Source of the DNA: Acanthochlamys bracteata | Taxonomy: Eukaryota; Streptophyta; Magnoliopsida; Pandanales; Velloziaceae | Direction: 5' to 3' | Assembly (NCBI GenBank): GCA_019914995.1 | Contig: CM034129.1 | Coordinates: 6,089,725-6,153,724 of the forward strand | Length of the DNA: 64,000 nt | Shown: piece by piece, positions 49,490 to 60,697 of the stretch | Layout of the letters: each line of letters begins with the position of its first letter | Numbering within the stretch: position 1 is the stretch's first letter | Made by a program: the position numbers and the translations under genes | The notes under the pieces: model-generated | What the model saw: only the letters and a program-made list of their open reading frames with translations | Databases searched by the model: none | What the model was told of the DNA's origin: nothing

Positions 49490-51295
49490 CTACAAAGGGA
49501 ATTCATAGTCACCGTCAGCTCCCTTAAGCTTCTTGCAAGAATACTAAAGAATGACTGTATGCCATCTCCATCAAATAATAGCTTCACTTCGTCCCTCTGC
49601 TAAACATGGAATGAGGTATTTCAAGAACTTGCCACAAAATATTCTCTTTTGTGAGGTATGCATACAAGCAAGTTGAACTATATCAGCTCTCAGGGTTTGA
49701 AGCCTAATTTTCACTCTCCTTAGAATGATTTGTGCTGGATGATGAGTTGGTAGTTACTTCATTTATCTTTGCAGGAACACAACTGCGTACAGGTTCAGAT
49801 GATTTCTGCTATAGCCGAACACAACTGAGCTGTCAAATACGTAATATTAAAATCGCTAGTTGTAACAACATACATATAACAATACAACAGAGGTAGTATA
49901 TGAAATATGTAGCTACCTGTGGCTCACTCTTTTAGGTTTGAAATCTGTTATTGATGCTATCACTTCAGAGGCAGTATTTATAATACCACAGAGATACACT
50001 TGTAAACAATACAGTAGAGGAATTGCACAATGGATGAAACAAAAATGATTAGACACACTCAAATAATATACATAAATGTCATGATGCTTCTAAGTTACTT
50101 CATCAGTTAAAAACAAAAGAAAAAAATGCATTGACAAGAGATATACTTAAAAACCAGTCTGTAAAAGATTCCAGTTAACATTTAAACATCATGTGATGTA
50201 TTTATATAATAAACATGCTACAATACTTTAATTTATCTAACCAACAGGAGCACAACAAGGCATTGTCAACTTTAATAGATTCAAGAAGCTAAGCTGAAAG
50301 CCTAATACAGAAAAAACTAATATATCATTAGTTAAATGAAATGGAAACCTCTCTTTTGGTTTAAGTGGAATGTATGCAGGCTATCCACACAGCAAGTAGG
50401 GCATCCTATAATTAAACAGTTAATATTGATAAACTTAATAAAAACCTAACCTCACCAAGGACAAATAACACTACTAAAGAAGTTTCACCTATCAGCAATT
50501 CTCAACTACATTTCCTAGTACAGATGCAGTTTTAGTTTAGCTGTCAATCAAAGTACAAATTTATGCTTACTGTTTGGAATTGAGTGAACGATCCAAATTC
50601 AACATGATGCATGCAGAAAGAAAAACAACCATACAGCTCAAGTAATGCTTGCATCAAATAATGCTTGCATTTCACATCCCAGCTACTAACTAATTTAAGA
50701 GAACATGCAATAAAAACTTAAAATGATGTGATATTATCATGTTAAAAGAGCACATATGAACAACAAATATAACCAATGGTATTATCTTCAACTTCCTCAA
50801 GAAGTACCTATCACATTCAATTCAAAATACAAAGCATATCACACGAACAAATCTCCAACATATAATAGACAAACATATCAACTGAGGACATCAATTAATA
50901 GAACTTGGCTTGGCTCTGATTTCATTGGTTACCCAAAGCTTCATACTATAAGAAACTGCAAGAATCCACCAAGGAACGATTCAGTGTCATTATCACCAAA
51001 CCTACCAATAGCAACAACAATAATCAACAGTAGAATAGATCAATTACCAAACCAGTAGATAAAATCACGAAATAAAAAAACAAAACTTCTCACTTCGAAT
51101 TCGTGCATTGCAGGTAGCTGAAACAAGAGTGAATCAATAAATGAAACAAAAAACAAAAAGATGAATGTCAAATCATTCAATGAACTCTTCCTACGAGATG
51201 AAAGAACAAGAATAAATTAGTAGAATCAATAGAAAATTTACCCTGAATCCACCTATTGTTTCTTCTCCAAGCCTCTGCTCTCGATGGAGAAATGA
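49490..51295 (-). other. Candidate small spliced transcription unit, function unknown
   Basis: On the minus strand a leader-like exon (51295-51242) ends AGG|GTAAAT. A second piece, CTACCTGCA-ATG-CACGAATTC (51117 down), follows a CAG. Two downstream blocks with splice-like edges read YLCGIINTASEVIASI, TDFKPKR (about 49990-49930) and KSSEPVRSCVPAKINEV, NSSSSTNHSKESEN then TAG (about 49810-49707). If spliced through GTTTTG and TATAGCAG-type sites, they could encode ~65 residues. No family is recognised and splicing is guessed. The stretch below 49700 looks like a 3' UTR. Confidence 0.25.
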
Positions 51296-52691
51296 GATCA
51301 ATACATGCGCGTTTAAAAACCCATTTTCCGAAGAATAGGAATTTTTAGAAGTAATTATAAAATAAAATTTTTTAAAATTAAAAATATTTTTATTTTTAAA
51401 AAAATTGAATTTTCTTTTTTATATTTTAAAAAATTAATAAAATTTGTAATAAAAATTTTTATTACTTAAAACTTTTTTATATTTTTTAAATTTTAAATAA
51501 ATTTTTTAAATATTTATAAAATATATATTAAAAAATATATAATTAAAAATGAGTATTAGGGAAATGCAATCCCAAACTCTCCTACGTAGATCGACGTCGG
51601 AAGAAGAGGCCGGAATTGGCGTCGGGGAAGCGAATAGTGACTGTGAGAGAAAATATTGCGGCTACGGGAGAAATGGTGAGTAGGAGAACGAGTGCAAGTG
51701 GGTACAAGTGAGAAATGAGAGAATGAGTGGCTAAACAGGGTGGGTAAAGAGTATGAACTCTGAAATTTTGTTAACTTAGGATCGGCAACATAGGAAATTA
51801 CAACTGCAGGGGAAGAAAGTCCTGCGTTGCTTTTCTGGGAAAGCATCATTTTAATGCTTTTTTTTTTTAGCAAAAAAAGCAGTTTATTTTTGTAAGAAGC
51901 ACCAGTTGCCAAACGAGTCTTTTACTGTTGATTGTGTTTTTTTAGATAAGAGCAGCAAAAACGCGTTCCCAAACATGGCCATAGTCTCTACGATATGCAA
52001 AAGTGCGTGCAGCATTTAAGTTTTACTGTATAATTCATTACAACTGCCAAATAACTACTAAACCATAAGAATACTTTGAGCAAGGCTTTTGAGTAAACGC
52101 AAATGCTGTTTTACTCATACCTAGATTGAAGGAAATGTTCATAAAAAATCATTAATATCAAAGAAATTTACCCCTTAGATCTTAAACGACAATGTACCAC
52201 ATATCCTTCCTTCCGCATTCTAAATGGGAGAAAACATCGTCACCTTACAAATTACTGATACCATTTGTAGTACCAATGAATAGGAAATTTTCAGAAGCAC
52301 TTGAAAAATCTGGTTTTTGAACATAAGTTGAACCAGCTCAGTTTTTCATCTATAATCACAACCTGAGGTGATCATCACCAACAAACAACAAATGATTTTC
52401 ATCCTTGTGCCTCTAGCATTACAATGTATACAATTGAATGTTAATATTGGCTAAGGTTAAAATATTGTTAATCTGAATGACGCTACATGTGTAGTATGGC
52501 CTACCAAAACTTCAATATCAGACCCGGAACATGGATCCCGTAATAAATTCGAATCAAAAGATTCAATCCTCAATTAACTATTGCAACTAATGCTCCAGCC
52601 GTGATAGAAGAACCATCATCCTCCATTTTTAGCAGGTGCAGGAAACACCACCACCCATTCATCCTCTGTCTACAACAGGGAGCACCACAGA
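51296..52691. other. Intergenic DNA, no gene seen
   Basis: 51350-51540 is A/T low complexity. A minus-strand open frame at 51556-51912, Ser/His-rich near its end, is not recognised. Possible MITE-like words (TTGCCAAACGAGTC, AACGCGTTCCCAAACATGG) occur at 51907-51980. GAUT10's 3' flank lies at the right. Confidence 0.35.
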
Positions 52692-55600
52692 TTAGTGCAC
52701 AAAACAGTGCTGCAACAAGGGATGAGAATAGTCCACATATCTATCCCAGAGACCCTTGTACTTATCCATGCCAATCTTCAGCCATGGTTTCATGTTACCA
52801 TTGAAGTGCAAAACTGCTCCGTCTCTAATAAGAGACTGATCCACATTTGTGTAACCTAACCCTAATACATGCCACTTTGGATCCAATTTCTCCACAAGCC
52901 CATAAAATGCTAACAGTCCTGGAGGTAGTGTTCCAAGCTTCCAGAGTGTGTGATCAACATTTCTCTCCTGCCAGTAATGATATATTCCTGTGACGTTCTT
53001 CTTTCTCCATTCCCTCAAATCAATTACATTCATACCAAAAGCCCAACCACAAGCATCTGGATCAAAGTGAGCTCGGATCAAAGGATGGGAGTAGTTCAAG
53101 TATTTGTGAAACCTATGAAAAGTCTCCATGCAAGTCTCTACTGCCCCAATTACATTCCCATTGAGATTAATAGAAAACAAGTCAGAAAGATCCTTTTGGA
53201 CCACCACATCATCATCAAGAAACACCATCTTCTGTAATGCGGGGTATACCTCAGGGATGTAGAACCTAAGGTGGTTAAGCATAGACAAATATTTCGGATT
53301 GCGGAATTTTATTGGTGTTTTACTATCCCTTGACCCAGAGAAGTAGAAATTCTGTGTGTTGGAATCTTGAAGCTGCTTCAAGACTGGGACATAGGATGCA
53401 TTGAGCCAGCTAAGATCCTCCACCTTCTGCACTTCCACAGTTGCACCTCGGAAGCTGTTTGTAGAGAACCAGGCCTTCATCGGTGCATAATTTACCTCAT
53501 CAGTGACCAAGTGAAAAACGACTAGCTCAGGGTGCTTTGAGTTTGTGACTGTTGAATTAACAACAACTGATGCAGCTAGTATATTGTCAGAGAAGATGCA
53601 AAAGTGGTATAAACTGTTATCCCTGAGCTTATCCAGAATCCTTCTTCCTTCTGCGAGCTTCCTGCGACTGATTGGGCTTTTAAACCATTCCATGGTTAGT
53701 CGGACACCCAAACAGTACAGACCTTTGGGAAGTTCCTCAGCAGCAATTTGACCATATTTGGTGCTTTTTTCTGCCTCTGATTTTGATTTTTCTTCTAGAG
53801 ATTGAATGTGACCCTTCATCTTCATTATCATTGTTGCACTGTCATAGTGGAGCTGCTGTGCCTGGAACAGAAGGGAAGCCATATCCCTTATAGTCACATC
53901 TGATTCCTCTATAGTGGGTGGAGCATTTCTAGTTGCAGCTGCAGATAGAAGGGCTTGGGAGCGTCGTATTTGGGTACTCAATTCGTTTGCAAATGGAAAA
54001 TTGTTGCTTTCTTTTGCAATAACAACATATGCCTTTGCCAGAGAAATCTGATCAACTAATTGCCTCGTGATCGACAGAGGGTTTACCATTTCATCAGTGA
54101 GACTGAGATCTTGAACATATGTGGTCTTGAAAGTCTTCTGAAGAATAAACCAGAATTTCAAGAGTCATTTTCATGCCATAGAATTTCTTCTTTAGGAAGT
54201 TGAAGCCTCACTTTAAAAGATAAATGCTCAAGAGAATTGTACGGGATAAAGCATGTCAGAATTAGCACTAAGAATTACAGAGATTAGATGTCATGTTGAC
54301 TACTCTCAGCTGGACTGAAAAGCTGATCTTTTCCATCAATTACCATCATAGAAAAGTATGTAGAAACTAGTTTACTTCCAGTCTCATCTCATTAAACGTC
54401 TAAGGGGACGTTTGGGAGTGCTTAAAAATAAGGAGCTTTTCTGAAAAGGAACCTATTTGGGGCTTTTCGGGAGACAAGCTTGTCTTTTTTTAACCTCCAT
54501 ATATATATATATATATATATATGATGTACAATTCATTTATATGGTCTAAATTAACCACAAAAAAAAAGAATCTAAAACATTAAAAAAAATTATTAACAGT
54601 AGGAGTGTGTCTTGAAAACGCACTCCAAAACAACCCAACTGCTATGATTCTGTAGATTCTAATGTTTCTTTTGATGCTATTCATCATAATCCTATGCATT
54701 ATGGTCTAAATCATGATTGGTGTCGAACATCATAACTACTAGTTGTTTTATATTCAAATTAAAACCAACAAACAACATCATGATGGATCAATCATGACCA
54801 TGGATTATGACTGTTAGATTCGTAATAAATAACATTTTCTTTTTCTTTTTTGGGTCCATTGTCCCTTAAAAAACACCATGTTTCTTTGATCTATAACTTC
54901 AATCATTAAAATAACATGAATACGGAAGCATGAAACAGAAACCAATTGGAGATATATAAAACAACTTTGTAACTTGACAATCTATGAAACTATGTGAAAG
55001 ACAGCTGACATGATTAAACAATGAAGAGAACTAAGAAACCTATAAACTCTTCATAAGGAAATTTGTGTGACAGCTATGCTTGCGGTTACAAAAAGTTAAA
55101 GTCTTCTTACCTAATAGCTTCTTTAAAAGTTTCTTCTTTATCAAAATAGACTACAACTAGCATATGTCCGTTGAAGGCATTTTCTTCTAGTTTCATGATT
55201 TCGGAGGATTTAAATGCATTTCCATAAAGTTAGAGAACAGAGAAAATAGGGAAAGAAATTGCTGGAATTAGCAAGAAAGAGGATCTATAGATGAAAAGGT
55301 TAGCAAGAAAGAGGCTCTATAGATGAGGATGTTAGCAAGAAAGGGCACCTACAGATGAAACTGTAAGTTATTTGAACTTCAGAAGGATCAAGCCAAACCC
55401 ATTACTAACAATCTTTTTGAACCAAGTCTTATCCTGAGATAAGCTGGTCCATCACATGAATCCTTTTACATATACCTATACAATAAAATCCAACCCTCCT
55501 CCTTTATCCTAGCTTGACATCCACTATGAGGAAGAATCCACACTAGCCCATGAATAACAACATAAGTCAACCCAAAAAAAAAAAAAAAAAAGCATAACAA

Positions 55601-58179
55601 ACTGAAGCCCCATCACTAAGACACTCACGTTTCACTTTTACCAATGCATGCCTTTATCTAATGTATACATTGAACAACTTCTAACATGCAACTAAAGGAT
55701 TTGAATAGTTAAGGGGGCTCGTCGCACTGCTAGGCCTTTATATAGCTCTGCCCCTGCCCAGATATCAAGAAATGACTCCCACAACATCTGTAATATTTTC
55801 AGGGAAACTTACCGCTTTTTGAGTTTCAAGCTCCTTTATAAAGCCTGGGTTTTCCTAAAACAATTTTTTATCTTCTCAGAAAGAACAGAACCATAGAAGC
55901 CACAGGATTATAGACAAATGCCTGATTTCTTGTTGCAAATACAAATGTTTTTTAAAGTGGGAGACTAAGATAAATTCAGTAAGTGACCAACTAGGAAATG
56001 CACCGTGTTGAGCATACCCAAATAACCATCAGAACAACAGAAGAAATTTGCAGAAACAAAACCAGAAGCAGAAGAATTAGCAGTAGATAGTGCAGAATCA
56101 GAATTAGCAAAAGAAGAATTAAAACCATTAGCAACTTCAAATATTATTTGAACAATCAACTAGAAACTTGAACCTGTCAAGCATACAACACCAATCTAAC
56201 CAAGCACCTGTTTATAAGTCAACTCCTTTTGTTGACAGGGATGTAAGCCTTCAGATAGGACCACCAATAGCATCAACAACCACTCAACCACAGTGTTTTA
56301 TTAATCAACACAGACCGTTAGCATTTATGCATCCATTCAATTCACCCTCAAAGTCCATTAGAGCAGAAATTGGTTACGTTGAATGGTAAAGTGCAAATTT
56401 GGTCCCTTACCCTAGATAAAGTGCCTACATTCCTTAGGTATGAATTGGACAATTTGGTCGTTCAAGTGGTCAAGAAACTACGAATCATTACTAACCCAAA
56501 GGGCACCAGAAGTTATTCAAACTATGACATGGAAAACCATCTCATAGAAAACCACTTCATAATGAAGGCATCATAAACATAGCATAACAACGGTGAAAAT
56601 GTCACTTTCCGTATATTTTAATGATTTTATCCTTAACAGATTTAATGATATTATCCTTAGCACAATGGTCCTTAAATAAAGATTCAGGCAGAGTATATTC
56701 TCATAGACTATGCGCTAGCATAAAATGTTAATATTTGAATAGTGAATGGACAATATTTGGGATTACTTGGTTGAAACGCATTAAAATTTGTGCATGCAGG
56801 AAAGCTTGAAAGATACAACTAGTTCCAATAATACTTCGGGGTTAAAATTGCCTTCTGGCATGTTGAAAGACCAATTGTATTCCACTAGTATCCATATAAT
56901 TTGATTTCTAGTCCAACACATGTATCATCATGTTTTCAATTCTTATCTAGGGTACGTTTCAATATAAAGTATACAGGATTTTGACAGCAGAAATTAAAGG
57001 ACATTTATTTCATTGATGACTGTTTATGTCTTTTTTTCATGTCATTCTTTCTAGAAGTAAGAGATTATAAGATCATTTGGAGTTTGCATAAAAAATTTGC
57101 ATTAATAGCTGCACATTACCTTGGCTACAAAACATCACTCTTAATTGCAGTGTTCCAACTCTCTTAAACCAGTTTTGGATTTCCATTATTACTAACCAAC
57201 AAGTACTAAAACCCAAAACTGACCCTAAAAACATTAACTGCAGTTTAAGAGTTGCCTTAAACACCCACTTACATTATGGCATACACTAAGAAAAGTTGGT
57301 TAACGGCATATGTGAGTTATGAAGCACATAACATTAAGAATTACCACTCTTTAAGAAATACCCTTCTGTTTGGAATAGCAGCTTCTCAATAGCTTTTGAT
57401 GATCCAATTAGTGGGATAAGGCATAGTGGGTCTTGTTTTCCCTAATATATTAAGCATTTCCTGATTTGATGATCCCAATTAGTGCAGGGTTTTTCTTGGC
57501 CTTGGTTTTAACTTCTGATATTATCCCATCATTGTAGTTCTAGTTAAACCTCTTGCTCAAATCCACTATCAATCTTCTCAGAAATTTAAAATGCCCTCAA
57601 ATTATGTTATCTTAGCATAACACTTAACCGTGTTCATAATTTACTCTTCAAGAGGATTTTTAAATAGATTACTGATTCTGCATTATGAAAGCACCACCAT
57701 TTAATGCATTTAACATCTAGCACTTACCACTTCGAAAGCAAACCAAGCTCCAATTATCCCAGATATGAATCACAATCCTACGAAACAATAGCAATGTGAT
57801 ACCTACCTACCGACACATAAATATGAAAACTCAAGCTGAAAATCAACAATCAATAGCTCAAAGCTATCCAGCTATGTCTTGGATCCACCAATACCAACCA
57901 ATTAAAACTACCAAAATAGCTGCTTGAATCTTAAACCAAATGTTCCAAACAATATCCAACAAAAAACTAAAAACAGATCAGGTGAACGCGTAGTGTAACA
58001 ACCTGATGAGGTAAACCATCGTTGGATCCAAGCGACTGATCGCGATTGCCGCCACGGAAGGCGATGAAAAGCAGCAAAGCAAATGAGGCAAGAGCGACCC
58101 ACAAACACCAGCCGCAAGAATGGAGCAAGAACAACCTCCGCCTCGTCGGCCGCCGGAGGTCAAACCCCCGCCGCCGCAT
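52692..58179 (-). CDS. GAUT10: Galacturonosyltransferase 10-like (GAUT10), GT8 family, 3 exons
   Basis: Coding segments 58179-58003, 55854-55813 (42-nt microexon, ENPGFIKELETQKA) and 54137-52692 have GT-AG phase-0 introns and give 554 residues. Topology: short basic cytosolic tail (MRRRGFDLRRPTRRR), one membrane anchor at about 22-41, then a lumenal stem and catalytic domain, the Golgi type II layout. Stem blocks NPLSITRQLVDQISLAKAYV and KYGQIAAEELPKGLYCLGV match GAUT10/11; the catalytic part LYHFCIFSDN, SWLNASYVPVLKQL and PKYLSMLNHLRFYIPE matches GAUT10 best. GT8 metal-binding DDD is at 381-383 (VFLDDDVVV) and HFNGNMKPW at 517-525. Known family role: alpha-1,4-galacturonosyl transfer from UDP-GalA in pectin synthesis. 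An upstream in-frame ATG at 58233 would add 18 residues; MRRRG matches the family start. Intron 2 contains a MITE and a tandem repeat. Confidence 0.93.
54404..54636. mobile_element. MITE in GAUT10 intron 2
   Basis: The left end GGGGACGTTTGGGAGTGCTT and the right end GCACTCCAAAACAACCC are imperfect inverted repeats. The element includes an (AT)n run at 54497-54521 and GAAAAGGAACC. GCGTTTG family. Confidence 0.6.
55268..55363. repeat. Three-copy 32-bp tandem repeat in GAUT10 intron 2
   Basis: The unit TTAGCAAGAAAGAGGATCTA plus TAGATGAAAAGG occurs at 55268, 55300 and 55332 with a few substitutions. An A18 run lies nearby at 55574-55591. Confidence 0.9.
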
Positions 58180-58434
58180 CGCTGCCGGAGTCTCCCTCAC
58201 CCTGGCATCAAAACAAAATAATTTCCAGAGCACCCTTGTGATTATTACTATTATTAGTTTGCTTTCTTCGGATCTGTTCTTCTATGGAACTTCTGTTTTT
58301 GCTTTTGCGGTTTTTCTTCGGTATCCGCGTTGGGTTTTGCTATTAGAGGAGAGGCTTTTGAGATGTGGGCTAGAATGATAGCGGGCCCAGTTTAGCCCAG
58401 ATTTGGTTGTTTTGGTCTGTGTAGGAGAGTCAAA

Positions 58435-58684
58435 GGGTGCGTTTGGTTCTAAAAGAAAAATAATTTTTTAATTTTTCATTTTATATTATTTAATATATAT
58501 TTTATAAGTATTTAAAAAATTTATTTAAAAATTTAGAAAGTGCAAAAAAATTTTACGTAGTGAGATTTTTTTATTATATATTTTTATTTTTTTAAGGTAA
58601 AAAATAAAACTCGTTTTTCAAGAAATATAAAAATATCTTCTATTTCAGAAAAATTTCGTCTCAAAAACAATCTCAAACGCCTCC
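58435..58684. mobile_element. MITE of the GCGTTTG family, copy A of an inverted pair
   Basis: The left end GGGTGCGTTTGG and the right end CTCAAACGCCTCC are imperfect inverted repeats. Interior anchors: TTTTATAAGTATTTAAAAAATT, AAATTTAGAAAGTG, TTACGTAGTGAGAT. It starts 256 bases upstream of the GAUT10 ATG. Confidence 0.8.
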
Positions 58685-58734
58685 AAAGAGGAATGAAGTG
58701 TATACCGTATGGCTTCCAACCAACAGGATGCATT

Positions 58735-58981
58735 TATGAGTGCTTTCGAAATAAAGTTTTTCTTAAATAGAGAATATTTTTATTTTTTTGAAAAATAAGT
58801 TCTACTTTTTTATCTCAAAAAATATTAAAAATAAGAAATAGAAAGATCTTACTACGTAGAATTTCTATATTTTCTAAATTTTTAAATAAATTTTCTAAAT
58901 ACTTATAAAAAATGTATTAAAAATATGAAATGAAAAATTAAAAAATTGTTTTTGAAAAACAATTTGCCAAATGCACCCTTA
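58735..58981. mobile_element. MITE of the GCGTTTG family, copy B, opposite orientation
   Basis: The inverse complement of this stretch aligns along its whole length with 58435-58684 (GGGTGCATTTGGC, TTTTATAAGTATTTAGAAAATT, TCTACGTAGTAAGATC). The right end is GCCAAATGCACCCTTA. Only 50 bases separate it from copy A, so together they can fold as a long hairpin. Confidence 0.8.
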
Positions 58982-59521
58982 GGTGTACACAATCCTTTGC
59001 TTTACATGCAGTTTTTACCCTCAAAAATTTTTATTTTTAATTTCACTTTCTAAACTAAATACAAAAATTAACTTAATTTTTTTCCAAAAATTTTATTTTT
59101 AACTCACTTTCAATAATAAATATTAAAAAGTAAATATAGAAATTCAAATTCAAATTTTTTGACAAAAAATCTACTTCAAACTATCATATTTTAAAACTAA
59201 ACATTTTATTTTTAAACTCATTTTTCATAAAAAGTAAATATAAAAATTAAACTTATCTTCAATACTATGATTTTGAAATAACTTACTTTTCATAAACGCG
59301 ATAACTCAATTTAAAGCAAAATAAATATGCTATAGTTGAACTTGTTTAGTTGTATTTTCATGCATGGTTTTTTAATTTTTAAAATTTTTTAACATATAGT
59401 TATTGTTAGATCTTGCCATTACATGATTTATAATTAAAAGTGAACTCATAGATAAGAAGCAGCTCTCTTATGCAGAGTCACACAATCAAAGCGTTACATT
59501 TCGATCCGGTAGAATCCATTA
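58982..59521. other. AT-rich intergenic DNA
   Basis: TTTAACTCACTTTCA-type words recur (59095, 59215), suggesting eroded MITE ends. No gene is seen. Confidence 0.35.
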
Positions 59522-60169
59522 TAAGGGTATGTTTAGATACATGACTAAAAAATAAGAATAAAATGACGAATTAAAAAAATAATAAAAATTAGTTATTTAA
59601 TTTTATGATATTTGGATTGTAAGGATAATGAACTAACTATATTTGAATAGATAGTTAAATGAATGAGTAATAAAAGTAAATTTTTTATAAAAAATTCAAA
59701 TAGTTTTTTTTATTTATGTTAATATTACTTTATTTAATATAATTTTAACTAATTTATTATATAATTCAATAAACTTTTAGATTAATTTTTTATAGTAATC
59801 TAAATTATATCAATTATTACATATAAAAAATAATTATATAATTTATTATTTTTTCTATCAATTAAAATGAATTAAAATTAAATAAATATAAATTTTAAAT
59901 TATTATAATAAAATAACATGTGTTAATTAAAAATATTAAATTAAAAAAATTTTAAAGAGATAAAAAAATTAAAATAAATAAATAAATAAATTTATTTTTT
60001 TTTCTATCGCCGTGTACCTACTAAATTAGTGGATACATATTATATAAAAAGAATGAGGAGAGTTGCCTATTACTTTTTAATAAAGAGTTATCAAATTTGG
60101 GTAGGGATATAGAATACGTTAACTTTACTATCACTTTTTATGTCTACTCATAATTCAAACGGATCCTAT
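59522..60169. mobile_element. Possible ~650-bp TIR element
   Basis: The left end TAAGGGTATGTTTAGATAC and the right end TTCAAACGGATCCTA are weak inverted repeats. The interior is A/T-rich and non-coding. The boundaries rest on these ends alone. Confidence 0.35.
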
Positions 60170-60231
60170 GTTAGGCAGCGAGGATAGGTAATAGAAGTGA
60201 CGTTCCTCCTTTCGTTCAGCTAGTTCTACCA

Positions 60232-60482
60232 AGGGCGTGTTTACCTAGGGGTGGAAGTAGAGTTTTGAATGAAATAGAGTTTTTAAAAATTAAATTTAAA
60301 AAATAAAATAAAAAATAAAAAATATTTAATAAAAAATAAAATTTTATATTAATTATATATTTTTAGTAAGTTTTAAATTTAAATTTTAAAAAAAATTTAT
60401 TGATTAAAAAATTTATTTTAATTTTTATATGAAATTTGAGTTTAAAGGAAGTGGAGTTTAGAGGTGTCGGTAAACACGCCCC
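60232..60482. mobile_element. MITE of the GGGCGTGTTTACC family
   Basis: The left end AGGGCGTGTTTACC and the right end GGTAAACACGCCCC are inverse complements over 13 bases; 250 bp in total. The interior words are the reverse orientation of the copy at 47375. Confidence 0.85.
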
Positions 60483-60697
60483 AATTCTTCGAACCTCGAA
60501 CCCCGCACCTCCCTCCCAAAAAGAAAAGGAAATGGAAGAAATAATGCTGGTATAGCAGTCGATGTTTTAGCCAAATCGAAGAATGTTTTAGACTATATGA
60601 GTAGTAGTAGTAAAGTAAACAAGAAAGATAATTTTCACGATTTCATTCAGCATACTCCAACATAATATATTGTACCATGCTATGTGTAATCTGAAGG

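Noticed and set aside
53545-53751. Plus-strand open frames across 52601-53751
   Set aside because: They lie antisense within the GAUT10 catalytic exon and have no family match.
57967-58378. Overlapping frames on both strands at the GAUT10 first exon
   Set aside because: Only the minus-strand frame starting MRRRG joins the microexon and catalytic exon in phase; the others are shadows of GC-rich sequence.
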